This document shows positions 36,997 to 44,515 of a DNA stretch of 64,000 nucleotides, piece after piece. The stretch is from Teredinibacter waterburyi (lineage in GTDB: Bacteria; Pseudomonadota; Gammaproteobacteria; Pseudomonadales; Cellvibrionaceae), in the NCBI RefSeq assembly GCF_001922985.1, contig NZ_MRUH01000007.1, forward strand, positions 62,001 through 126,000, given 5' to 3'. The position numbers were made by a program, and so were the translations under genes. Below the pieces are notes generated by a model. It saw nothing but the letters and a program-made list of their open reading frames with translations, made no database searches and had not been told where the DNA came from. The number at the start of each line of letters is the position of its first letter. The stretch's first letter is position 1.

Positions 36997-37899
36997 TCAA
37001 TTATCAAGGCTAGCTAGCGTGGAATGGGTTGAATTAACCCTGCTGCGAGACCAATTGTTCGTCGCCCATTGCAATAACTGCGCGGGTGTTTTGTCGCGGT
37101 ATTCGCGAATAAAGTCTGCATCGCAGGGTAGACCTAATGCGGTAAAGACCTTTAGTAAATTGGCCGTGGGTGTGGAGTGGTCAATCGCGCGCGCATGGTT
37201 CTGTTTACTGAGCTTGTTGCCATCACTGTCGGTAATAAGCGGGTGGTGACCATATTCGGGCGGCTGCGCGCCGAACAGCTTGTGCAGTAGTTGTTGCGCG
37301 CTGGTCATACAAAGTAGGTCTGCACCGCGAATTACGTGACTGACATTTTGGTAGGCGTCGTCGACAACAACGGCGAGCTGGTAGGCAAACAGCCCGTCTT
37401 TGCGGTGGATGATAAAGTCGTCACAGCGCTCTAGTTGGCCGCCTTGTGGGCCAAGCAGTAGGTCGTTGAAGCCGTTGTCTGGGTGTGCGATCAGAGCATC
37501 GCTCAGTGCGAGCCTAATCGCGCAGGGCGTATCAGCGGGGGCATGTTGGCGGCAGTGGCCATCGTAGCGCCCGCCTAGTGCTTTAATTCGAGCGCGAGTA
37601 CAGTTGCATCGATAGGCGAGTGCCTTGGCGGTGAGCTGTTTCAGGGCCTGCTGGTAGGCGCTAGTGCGCTGGCTTTGATAGAGCGGTTCAGCATCCCAGA
37701 TTAAACCGTGGGAAACCAATGCTTCGAGTATCTGGCGGTCGGCACCGGGTTGTTCGCGGGGTGGGTCAATGTCTTCGATTCGAACTAGCCAACGCCCTTG
37801 ATGTGCGCGTGCGTCCAGATAACTGGTTACGGCGCAGAGCAGCGAGCCTAGATGCAGCGGGCCAGAGGGCGAGGGAGCGAAGCGGCCGATATAAACCAT
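36997..37899 (-). CDS. gluQ: Glutamyl-Q tRNA(Asp) synthetase GluQRS
   Basis: GluQRS attaches glutamate to the queuosine base of tRNA-Asp. The 300-residue protein resembles the catalytic core of glutamyl-tRNA synthetase without the anticodon-binding domain. It begins YIGRFAPSPSGPLHLGSL (HIGH-type motif), has the zinc-binding-like RCNCTRARIKALGGRYDGHC, and a KLSKQNHA motif in place of KMSKS. It lies 36 bases after dksA on the same strand, matching the dksA-gluQ pairing known in many gammaproteobacteria. Confidence 0.95.
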   Translation of the reverse strand: MVYIGRFAPSPSGPLHLGSLLCAVTSYLDARAHQGRWLVRIEDIDPPREQPGADRQILEALVSHGLIWDAEPLYQSQRTSAYQQALKQLTAKALAYRCNCTRARIKALGGRYDGHCRQHAPADTPCAIRLALSDALIAHPDNGFNDLLLGPQGGQLERCDDFIIHRKDGLFAYQLAVVVDDAYQNVSHVIRGADLLCMTSAQQLLHKLFGAQPPEYGHHPLITDSDGNKLSKQNHARAIDHSTPTANLLKVFTALGLPCDADFIREYRDKTPAQLLQWATNNWSRSRVNSTHSTLASLDN

Positions 37900-37935
37900 G
37901 GCTGGAAGCCGGCGGCCATAGGGGCCGCCTACAGT

Positions 37936-38376
37936 CTAGATAGAGGTTTGTCTTTCTTTGATTTCTGCAAGGGTTTTGCAGTCAACGCAGAGGGTGGCGG
38001 TGGGTCGAGCTTCTAAGCGACGCACGCCAATGTCAACGCCGCAGGCATCGCAGTAACCGTAATCGTCGCTTTCCAGTAGCTCTAAGGTGCTATCGATTTT
38101 TTTGATCAGCTTGCGTTCGCGATCGCGGGTGCGAAGTTCTAAGCTGAACTCCTCTTCCTGGCTCGCTCGGTCTGCTGGGTCGGGGAAGTTGGCCGCTTCG
38201 TCTTTCATGTGACTTACGGTGCGGTCTACTTCTTCCATCAATTCGCGTTTCCACGCCAGCAACAACTTGCGAAAGTGTTCCTTTTGGTCGTGGTTCATGT
38301 ACTCTTCGCCTTTCTTTTCCTGATAGGCAGGAATATCCCGGAAAGCGAACTTGGTTGTGGTTTGTGACTCGGGCAT
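37936..38376 (-). CDS. dksA: RNA polymerase-binding transcription factor DksA
   Basis: DksA enters the secondary channel of RNA polymerase and, with ppGpp, reprogrammes transcription during starvation. The 146-residue protein has the coiled-coil with the acidic tip (PDPADRASQEEEFSLELRTR) and a four-cysteine zinc finger (CDAC...CVDC) near the C-terminus. All key residues expected for an active DksA are present. It is the first gene of the dksA-gluQ-small protein-cbrA-cbrB block, divergent from sfsA across 292 bases. Confidence 0.97.
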   Translation of the reverse strand: MPESQTTTKFAFRDIPAYQEKKGEEYMNHDQKEHFRKLLLAWKRELMEEVDRTVSHMKDEAANFPDPADRASQEEEFSLELRTRDRERKLIKKIDSTLELLESDDYGYCDACGVDIGVRRLEARPTATLCVDCKTLAEIKERQTSI

Positions 38377-38485
38377 CTTGTTATTTTCGCCTCATTGCTA
38401 ACAATCGCAGGTCTAAATGGGGGCCAGTTGGAGTGTTTTCAAGTGCAGATCGGAGCTTATCGGTTTGCCTTAAAAGCTCGAGATA

Positions 38486-38514
38486 CCCTAAGATCCGAGC
38501 CGGATCTGTTTAGG
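38486..38514. other. Palindromic element in the dksA-sfsA gap
   Basis: AGATCCG-AGC-CGGATCT (38491-38507) is a perfect 7-bp stem with a 3-base loop, extended by CCTA/TAGG on the outside with a 3-base bulge. It is followed by no T-run. It could be a regulator-binding site or RNA hairpin; the surrounding 292 bases show no convincing gene (a 75-codon frame at 38395-38622 has no protein-like features). Confidence 0.4.
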
Positions 38515-38668
38515 ATCTGCGCCACCCAACTCAATCAAGCGGAGAAAACTACCAGATTCGCTTTCGGCTTGCTAGCTTTTTTGGCTCTCGCATATAGCCT
38601 GTACGACAAAGCAAAAATTTAAATGCCAAGTTTGGCGACCCCGTCTCTATCTATAGTGAACCGAAACC

Positions 38669-39376
38669 ATGCTGTTCGACCCACCTCTTATTCCCGCTAC
38701 CTTGCTGCGTCGCTACAAACGGTTTCTAGCCGATGTACGTCTGCCGGACGGCCGTGAGCTTACCGTGCATTGCCCAAATACTGGCAGCATGAAGAATTGT
38801 GTTGTCGAGGGTTCGTCATGTTTCCTGCTGGATTCAAACAACCCAAAGCGCAAGTATCGCTATGGTCTTGAGTTGATCACCGCTGAGTGTGGCCATTTGG
38901 CTGGAGTGAATACCGCACGCGCCAATCACTTGGTTGCTGAAGCAATAGAAAACGGTGTGATTTCGGCCTTGTCTGGATACAGCGAGTGCCTGCCGGAACA
39001 GCGCTATGGAGAAGAAAATAGTCGAATCGATTTTCTGTTACGCAGCCCAAGTCGCCCAGATTGTTATGTTGAGGTGAAGAGCGTAACGCTGGCTGTGGCG
39101 GAGCGGCAGGGGCTATTCCCCGACTCGGTTAGTGCTCGCGGGCAAAAACATTTACGTGAGCTGATGGCGATGCGTGCTCAGGGTTTTCGCGCGGTATTGG
39201 TATTTTGTGTGCAGCATCAGGGGATTGATAGCGTTGCACCGGCCGATGAACTCGATCCGCATTACGGAATCTTGCTGCGCGAGGCTGCCGCTGACGGGGT
39301 GGAGGTTTATGCATTTCGCGCTGAACTTAATCAATTCAATAGTCGTTTGAGCGCAGCTTTACCGGTGAAATTATAG
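38669..39376 (+). CDS. sfsA: Sugar fermentation stimulation protein homologue SfsA
   Basis: A 235-residue SfsA-family protein with an N-terminal OB-like fold (RYKRFLADVRLPDGRELTVH, PNTGSMKNC) and a nuclease-like C-terminal fold including RIDFLL and YVEVKSVTLA with catalytic-type Asp/Glu/Lys, and DSVSARGQKHLREL. In E. coli SfsA is described as a DNA-binding protein affecting maltose metabolism; its precise enzymatic role remains uncertain. The gene is next to dksA in many gammaproteobacteria, and it is so here in divergent orientation. Confidence 0.93.
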   Translation: MLFDPPLIPATLLRRYKRFLADVRLPDGRELTVHCPNTGSMKNCVVEGSSCFLLDSNNPKRKYRYGLELITAECGHLAGVNTARANHLVAEAIENGVISALSGYSECLPEQRYGEENSRIDFLLRSPSRPDCYVEVKSVTLAVAERQGLFPDSVSARGQKHLRELMAMRAQGFRAVLVFCVQHQGIDSVAPADELDPHYGILLREAAADGVEVYAFRAELNQFNSRLSAALPVKL

Positions 39377-39385
39377 CGGCGACGT

Positions 39386-39733
39386 TTAGTCTGAAAGATA
39401 AACGCCGTCGGGTTTGATATTTAGTTTGATGGGCTGTAAACACTTGCCTGTGCAGGGTCCAGAAATACATTCCCCGCTATCGATTAAAAACAGTGCGCCA
39501 TGGGTTGAGCATTGAATCAGCTCGCCTTCGCTGTCTAGAAATTGATTTTCCTGCCAGTTTAGCTCTACCCCGATATGGGGACAGGCGTTCAGGTAGGCGT
39601 AGATTTCACCGTCTTTTTTGATTGCAAAGGCGCTGGTGATGTCTCGCGTTACTGAAGTATTGCTGTTGGGCAGGGTAAAACCAATGGCTTCGCCCTCAGC
39701 AAGAATATTTGAATCAAAAAGCTTTGTTGCCAC
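39386..39733 (-). CDS. Rieske [2Fe-2S] ferredoxin-like protein
   Basis: A 115-residue soluble Rieske domain. Both cluster motifs are present: CPHIGVELNW and CSTHGALF (CxH and CxxH, spaced by about 17 residues plus). A second pair of cysteines in GECISGPCTGKCLQPI lies after the second motif. It has no fused oxygenase domain and no adjacent oxygenase or reductase gene, so it could serve as an electron carrier for an enzyme encoded elsewhere, or as a nitrite-reductase NirD-like small subunit. It ends 10 bases from the convergent sfsA. Confidence 0.88.
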   Translation of the reverse strand: MATKLFDSNILAEGEAIGFTLPNSNTSVTRDITSAFAIKKDGEIYAYLNACPHIGVELNWQENQFLDSEGELIQCSTHGALFLIDSGECISGPCTGKCLQPIKLNIKPDGVYLSD

Positions 39734-39807
39734 TGGCTAGAATGCTCGCGGGGTATTGTCTGCGTTGGCTTAAGTAAGGCGTGATGTGGAACTCTTCACC
39801 ACCGCGG

Positions 39808-40095
39808 TCAAACCCCAGTACTTTCCGCCGGAGCTGCCGATTCGGCTTCTTCGACTAGTTGCGCTTTAAGGTCAGGAGACAAGTCATTCCAGTGGACGTC
39901 CATAAGCGCACCTTGCAAGGCGTAAAGCATAACCTTGGATACGTGGATACCGCGCGCTTTGATGCGACGGTAGGCTTCTACCGCGCCCATCTCAGACAGC
40001 TCGTCGTATGAATTAATACCTATGGCATGAAGGATGTTGACCGAAGCCATACCCAAATTTTTTAACTCTAGAAGTTCGCCGTTGGTGGAAGTCAT
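39808..40095 (-). CDS. TfoX C-terminal domain protein
   Basis: A 95-residue protein from ATG 40095 (GGGAG ribosome-binding site). The core ELKNLGMASVNILHAIGINS with DELSEMGAVEAYRRIKARG matches the helix-hairpin-helix-like TfoX C-terminal domain. The N-terminal TfoX domain, which is found in the competence regulator Sxy/TfoX, is absent. Standalone TfoX-C proteins are common in gammaproteobacteria and are not by themselves evidence of competence regulation. A Pro/Ala/Glu-rich tail ends the protein. Confidence 0.85.
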   Translation of the reverse strand: MTSTNGELLELKNLGMASVNILHAIGINSYDELSEMGAVEAYRRIKARGIHVSKVMLYALQGALMDVHWNDLSPDLKAQLVEEAESAAPAESTGV

Positions 40096-40362
40096 TTCAA
40101 TTGATCTCCCAAGATCTTTATTATTTGTTTTTATTGGTTTTTTTGTTCGCTGGCGGTAAACAATTGTTGGCGATGAGCGTGTTATTGTACCCTTGCGTTG
40201 CAAAGGCTAGATTGAAAACTGCCGCACTCATTGTTATTAATCTAACGTCTTCGGCGGTTTATATTCCATCAACCAACCATAACTTAATGAAGAGCTAGGG
40301 TTAATGCCAGCAGCGAACAATAATACAGACTTATGGCTGCGGCGCAATGCGTGGACCGATAG

Positions 40363-41088
40363 ATGGCCGGTATTTTCGGAGTGTTTGGCGTGAAAAATGA
40401 CGAGTTTCAACAGTTTGTTGGGCGTAGTTCTGAACATATTGATTTTGAGAGTTTAGAGCAACCCGTTCATAAGCAACTCGTTGCCCCCTTATTGGCGCTA
40501 AAGGCCGCGGCCTCAGCGGTTGGATTTGATCTGCGTGTCGCCAGTGGTTTCAGAAGTTTCGACCGCCAATTGAATATCTGGAATGCAAAAGCTACAGGTG
40601 CTCGCCCCCTGTTGGATAGCGCCGGTTGCTTGCTCGACCCGACGTGCCTATTGCCGGAGCAGGTGATGATGGCGATCTTGCGATGGTCGGCCCTGCCTGG
40701 CGGATCGCGCCATCACTGGGGGTGCGAAATTGATATCTATGATGCCGCGGCGGTGGCAGGCGATTATCGGTTGTTGCTTGAGCCCAGCGAAAGTGAGGGC
40801 GATGGCCCCTTTACAAAAATGCATCGCTGGCTAGATGGCTACTTGCCCAGCACAGACTTTTATCGGCCTTATGCAAAAGATACGGGTGGTGTTGCTCCTG
40901 AGCCTTGGCACCTCAGCTATGCGCCATTAGCCGAGCAATATAGCAATAGCTTTGAGCAACAACAGCTATTTGAACTAGTGCAGTCAACCGATATAGCCTT
41001 GAAACCACAGATACTTGCCCACCTTGACATGATCGTGACGCGCTTCATGTGTCTACCCTGCGGTAACTCCAGCGAATCATGGGTTTAG
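40363..41088 (+). CDS. M15-family D-alanyl-D-alanine carboxypeptidase (VanY-like)
   Basis: A 241-residue protein with the M15 zinc peptidase features: ASGFRSFDRQLNIWNAK near residue 62, SRHHWGCEIDIYD near residue 118 (first zinc His and Asp in the SxHxxGxxxD motif), and EPWHLSY (second His). These enzymes trim the D-Ala residue of peptidoglycan stem peptides. No signal peptide or membrane segment is evident at the chosen start, so it may be cytoplasmic, or the real start may differ. It is not near cell-wall genes. Confidence 0.88.
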   Translation: MAGIFGVFGVKNDEFQQFVGRSSEHIDFESLEQPVHKQLVAPLLALKAAASAVGFDLRVASGFRSFDRQLNIWNAKATGARPLLDSAGCLLDPTCLLPEQVMMAILRWSALPGGSRHHWGCEIDIYDAAAVAGDYRLLLEPSESEGDGPFTKMHRWLDGYLPSTDFYRPYAKDTGGVAPEPWHLSYAPLAEQYSNSFEQQQLFELVQSTDIALKPQILAHLDMIVTRFMCLPCGNSSESWV

Positions 41089-41202
41089 GTTCGCACCATG
41101 ACTTTGCTAAGCGCAAGTCGCTCGAAAGTAAACCGTTTTGTTAACGAAGGTATTGATCAACACGCGGTCTTGCCAAGATGACGTTCAACCAAGTAGGTAT
41201 AA

Positions 41203-41874
41203 ATGCTGATTATCTTTGATTGTGATGGTGTGCTTGTCGATAGCGAAACCTTGGCTGCGCAAGTGTTTTCTGAAGAACTTCGCTCCTTGGGTATAGAAAT
41301 GACACCGGAGCAGTGTTTTGCCCAGTTCCATGGCCACACCCTTCCCTATTGCTACCGCTGGATTGAAGGTGAATATCAGCAGCAATTGCCATCTGATTTT
41401 GATCGTCAAGAGTTTGACCGGCAGTTGATGGTCGCAACCAGCAAGGCATTTGATGCAAACCTAAAGCCTGTTGAAGGTGTGGTCGAGCTGATAAAACAAT
41501 TGCGTCAACGCAATATTAGTTACTGTGTGGCATCAAACGGCCGGCATAGCAAAATTAATCGTTCGCTCGCGCTAACGGGATTGGATGAATGGTTTAGTGC
41601 CGAGCGGCGCTTTAGCGTTGAAGATGTTGAGCACGGCAAGCCAGCTCCAGACCTATTTCTATATGCAGCAGAAGCTATCGGTGTACCCGTGCAGTTTTGT
41701 ACGGTTATAGAAGATTCAACGTCGGGTGTGGCAGCGGCTGAGGCGGCTGGAATGAAAGTAATGCAGTTGAGCGTGGAAGAGCGAGTAGGCGATAAAACGG
41801 ATGTATTTAGAACCATGAACGACTTGTCTAAGGCGCTTGAAAGCAGCTTACAGGGCCCGTCGCTAGCCAGCTAA
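41203..41874 (+). CDS. HAD-superfamily phosphatase (subfamily IA, YieH/beta-PGM-like)
   Basis: A 223-residue hydrolase with motif I IIFDCDGVLVDSETL (nucleophile and acid Asp), motif II VASNGRHSK, and motifs III/IV around HGKPAPDLFLYAA and CTVIEDSTSGVAAAEAAG. The cap region between residues 15 and 80 is helical, as in subfamily IA. The residue pattern is close to YieH, a 6-phosphogluconate phosphatase, and to beta-phosphoglucomutases, but the substrate cannot be fixed. It stands alone, 115 bases after the M15 gene. Confidence 0.9.
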   Translation: MLIIFDCDGVLVDSETLAAQVFSEELRSLGIEMTPEQCFAQFHGHTLPYCYRWIEGEYQQQLPSDFDRQEFDRQLMVATSKAFDANLKPVEGVVELIKQLRQRNISYCVASNGRHSKINRSLALTGLDEWFSAERRFSVEDVEHGKPAPDLFLYAAEAIGVPVQFCTVIEDSTSGVAAAEAAGMKVMQLSVEERVGDKTDVFRTMNDLSKALESSLQGPSLAS

Positions 41875-41912
41875 CGGCGGGTTACTAATAGGGGATGTGG
41901 GGGGCGGGAGGT

Positions 41913-42218
41913 CTATTGCAAGCTCAACCAATCGCGCACCGATTCGCGGCTGAGTAGCATTTCGCGATAGGTAGAGAGCATAACGGAATTCGGCGTTTTC
42001 ATTTTTTCGATGGTATTGATGCGGGCGTTTAAGAATGAGATATCTTCATTAACCTTCTGCAACACAGCTAATACATTTACCCGTTGCGATCCGAGCATAA
42101 CGACTTTGTCGTTATTGATTTGTGCGGCGATCTGTTTTATTGCTGCATCGGCTGCGGCGGCATCTACCACATTGCTAGCCTCTCGGCGTTGATCAGCTGG
42201 ATTCTTTGAGGTTTGCAT
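41913..42218 (-). CDS. Uncharacterised 101-residue protein
   Basis: I do not recognise this protein. It has an Ala/Asp-rich helical N-terminus (DAAAADAAIKQIAAQINN), a central segment VVMLGSQRVNVLAVLQKVNED, and a second predicted helix ISFLNARINTIEK followed by a short amphipathic C-terminus. There is no signal peptide, cysteine or membrane segment. The pattern suggests a small soluble alpha-helical protein, possibly coiled coil. It is flanked by the convergent HAD gene and a long non-coding gap. Confidence 0.6.
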   Translation of the reverse strand: MQTSKNPADQRREASNVVDAAAADAAIKQIAAQINNDKVVMLGSQRVNVLAVLQKVNEDISFLNARINTIEKMKTPNSVMLSTYREMLLSRESVRDWLSLQ

Positions 42219-42785
42219 AACAGTACTATCTTCCTTTTGCGGACTTCCGTTGTCGCAGACAAATCGCTGCTGTTGGTATCAGCCATGGCTCAGTTTGCGA
42301 CACGTTACCTGCCGCATCTACTGACCTAGTATCTAAGAACCCAGCTATCTGTATACAAGTTGCTATAATTTTAGCTAACAGCGTGATCTTGTAACTGACG
42401 TAATGCCTATCATGTAAAGGTTATTAGGCGGGGCTGGGTAGTATCTCTAAATCACAAACTAAATTGCAGATGCCAAATAGAGGCCATACACGGCTGATCT
42501 AATGGCAATTGTGGTCAATTGGTGATCGAATTGCCAGTTAATAATAGTTTTTCACTGTAATATTTTGTTCAGTTGGCGCTTTTACAGCTTATGTCGAAAG
42601 GTAAGATAATGACCGCTGAACGTGAACGATTATGTATTCTGCCTCGACTAGCCACGCGCTTTATAAAGCATTATTTGCGCCGGTTACCGGCAATTCCGAT
42701 TAGCGGTCATCGCACCGAGATCAACGGAGTCTAATTCCGCGTCGGCTTGGCGTTAACGGGCTATTGAGCAACCTAAAATTTAATA
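42219..42785. other. 570-base gap with a structured element and a possible micro-ORF
   Basis: This stretch has no standard gene. It contains an 8-bp inverted repeat (TGGCAATT at 42503-42510 and AATTGCCA at 42529-42536) and a region from 42609 to 42710 bounded by ATGACCGCT and its reverse complement AGCGGTCAT, with an inner GCCGGT-T-ACCGGC palindrome at 42679-42691. A small frame starts at 42591 or 42609. It may hold a promoter and an RNA or regulatory element for the downstream gene. Confidence 0.45.
42609..42734 (+). CDS. Possible 41-residue small protein
   Basis: A short frame begins at ATG 42609, which has AAGGTAAG upstream, and ends at 42734 (an ATG at 42591 would give 47 residues). The product is basic, with LCILPRLATRFIKHYLRRLP in the middle and no recognisable domain. 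The first nine bases coincide with an inverted repeat, which argues equally for a structured RNA element. I regard coding status as open. Confidence 0.3.
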   Translation: MTAERERLCILPRLATRFIKHYLRRLPAIPISGHRTEINGV

Positions 42786-43514
42786 ATGGCTAAAAATATG
42801 ACTACCAACGCAGATGCTGAAACAGAAACCTACGACCTTGTATTCAAGGGCGAGTTGGTAAAGGGGGTGGAACTCGACCTTGCCAAACGCAATATTGGGC
42901 AGCTGTTCAAAATAGACGCGGCTAAGGTTGAAAAGCTTTTTTCTGGGTCGGCAACGGTATTGAAAAAGGGCTTGAATTTTGAAGCGGCAAGCCGTTATCG
43001 AGTAGCTATTAAAAAGGCGGGCGCACGAGTAGATCTAAAGCCCTGCGGGGCCGTGCCGCCGCGTGCAGCGGGAAAGGCGCAATTTGGCCCGGCGTCTGAG
43101 GCACAAGCAACTACCCCCACCGTTCCGTCTCAGGTAAAGCCTAGCGCTGAAACCATTGCCTCAGGGTTCAGTCTCGCACCAGCGGGTAGCGACCTATTAA
43201 GTCCTGCTGAAAAAATGCAGCAAGAACCCGTTGTGGTCGATACCTCGGCGATCTCTGTACGGGCTCAACAGGGCAATCTGTTAGATGAAGAGGAGTACCA
43301 ACAAGTTGTTTCGCTGCCGCTCGATCTGGATGGCTATGATTTGGCTGAAGTGGGTACCGATGTGCTGCGTCCCGAGGAGCGTGCACCAGATGTGCGCGCA
43401 GACGTTGATATTTCAGGGTTGAGTTTGGGGCCAGTGGGGGAGCGTTTGGCGCCCAAGAAAGCTGCACCGCCACCACCACCGGATGTGAGCGCTATTCACT
43501 TAGTGGGCGAATAA
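42786..43514 (+). CDS. Uncharacterised protein with an N-terminal FSG/KKG domain and repeated S-x-L-x-P-x-G motifs
   Basis: A 242-residue protein of unknown function. Residues 14-80 form a small domain (YDLVFKGELVKGVELDLAKR, FKIDAAKVEKLFSGSATVLK, KGLNFEAASRYRVAIKKAGA) found at the start of several gammaproteobacterial hypothetical proteins. The rest is Pro/Ala-rich with five imperfect copies of a short motif of the form (D/S)-x-S-x-(I/F)-S-L-A-P-x-G-x-x-L-L, for example GFSLAPAGSDLL and GLSLGPVGERLA. It ends in APPPPPDVSAIHLVGE. No signal peptide or membrane segment is seen. A terminator-like hairpin follows. Confidence 0.75.
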   Translation: MAKNMTTNADAETETYDLVFKGELVKGVELDLAKRNIGQLFKIDAAKVEKLFSGSATVLKKGLNFEAASRYRVAIKKAGARVDLKPCGAVPPRAAGKAQFGPASEAQATTPTVPSQVKPSAETIASGFSLAPAGSDLLSPAEKMQQEPVVVDTSAISVRAQQGNLLDEEEYQQVVSLPLDLDGYDLAEVGTDVLRPEERAPDVRADVDISGLSLGPVGERLAPKKAAPPPPPDVSAIHLVGE

Positions 43515-43607
43515 GAGGGTTGGCGAATGATATCAGTAAGGTGTTCTGTGCGGGAGATGAACTATTTACGTAGTGTACCAATGGATGCGGCCGCTGAGGT
43601 TGCGAGT

Positions 43608-43644
43608 AATGACGCGAGTGAGCTTAGGTCTCGCTCGCGTCATT
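43608..43644 (+). terminator. Terminator-like hairpin after the repeat protein gene
   Basis: AATGACGCGAG (43608-43618) and CTCGCGTCATT (43634-43644) form an 11-bp perfect stem with a 15-base loop, followed by TTAG. The T content is modest. It overlaps a 62-codon frame (43527-43715), which makes that frame an unlikely gene. Confidence 0.55.
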
Positions 43645-43711
43645 TTAGTAGCGGTTATTCGTTCACAGATACTGCTTCGCGGATACTAGTGATAGTAGAC
43701 GCTAGTGGCAG

Positions 43712-44260
43712 CTAAAAGCGTGGCTTTTCGGCTAGAGCGTTGAAGTTTTCAATTGACTGCTTAATTTCGGCACGAGCTTCTTCGGCATTGCCCCAGCCTT
43801 CAATTTTTACCCACTTACCTTCTTCCAAATCTTTGTAGTGCTCAAAGAAGTGAGCAATACGCTTAACCTTGATTGACGAAAGGTCTTCAATCGACTTCAC
43901 GTCCTGGTAGAACTTGGTCACGCTATCAGACGGTACGGCGATAATTTTTGCATCTTCACCAGACTCGTCAGACATTTTTAAAACACCCACAGGGCGACAC
44001 GAAATCACCGAACCAGGTACCAATTGACGGTTCATGTAGACCAATACGTCAGCGGGGTCGCCATCGCCACAAAGTGTGTGGGGGATGTAGCCGTAGTTAC
44101 AGGGGTAATGCATAGCAGTACCGAGTACGCGATCCACAAATAGGGCGCCGGAATCTTTATCTACTTCGTACTTAATGGGGTCGCCGCCCATAGGGATTTC
44201 AATAATAACGTTAACTTCTTCTGGAGCGTTTTTACCGGTCGGTACTAGGTGAAGGCTCAT
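43712..44260 (-). CDS. ppa: Soluble inorganic pyrophosphatase Ppa
   Basis: A family I soluble pyrophosphatase that hydrolyses PPi in the cytoplasm. The 182-residue protein has the metal-binding signature GDGDPADVLVYM, with the conserved Asp residues, plus EIPMGGDPIKYEVDKDSGAL at the N-terminal substrate site and KIIAVPSDSVT. Size and residues match bacterial hexameric enzymes. It is divergent from the membrane pyrophosphatase gene hppA, with 255 bases between their starts. It may be regulated together with hppA. Confidence 0.96.
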   Translation of the reverse strand: MSLHLVPTGKNAPEEVNVIIEIPMGGDPIKYEVDKDSGALFVDRVLGTAMHYPCNYGYIPHTLCGDGDPADVLVYMNRQLVPGSVISCRPVGVLKMSDESGEDAKIIAVPSDSVTKFYQDVKSIEDLSSIKVKRIAHFFEHYKDLEEGKWVKIEGWGNAEEARAEIKQSIENFNALAEKPRF

Positions 44261-44515
44261 GTGTAAATCCTGTATTTAGATGAGTCGAGAAGGGTGAGAA
44301 AGGTTAAAAACCGCAGCGGATAAGCTATTAAATAGTCGGTCTCTGAAGGGCCGCGATTGTATCACAACCACCTCGCGGCACAATCGAGTCGGCCTGATTG
44401 TTTACCCTTTGATCAACCTGAACTAGACTCGCTTTAGTTGCAGTCGCACATTCTGTATACGGCAAGCAGTATCCCCGCCGTGCCCGAACATAATCGATAA
44501 CAAACAGGGGGTCTC

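Noticed and set aside
38395-38622. 75-codon frame between dksA and sfsA
   Set aside because: It has no recognisable domain, no ribosome-binding site, and spans a palindromic element; it looks like a chance frame in an intergenic region.
43527-43715. 62-codon frame after the repeat protein
   Set aside because: It contains a terminator-like hairpin and has no family features.
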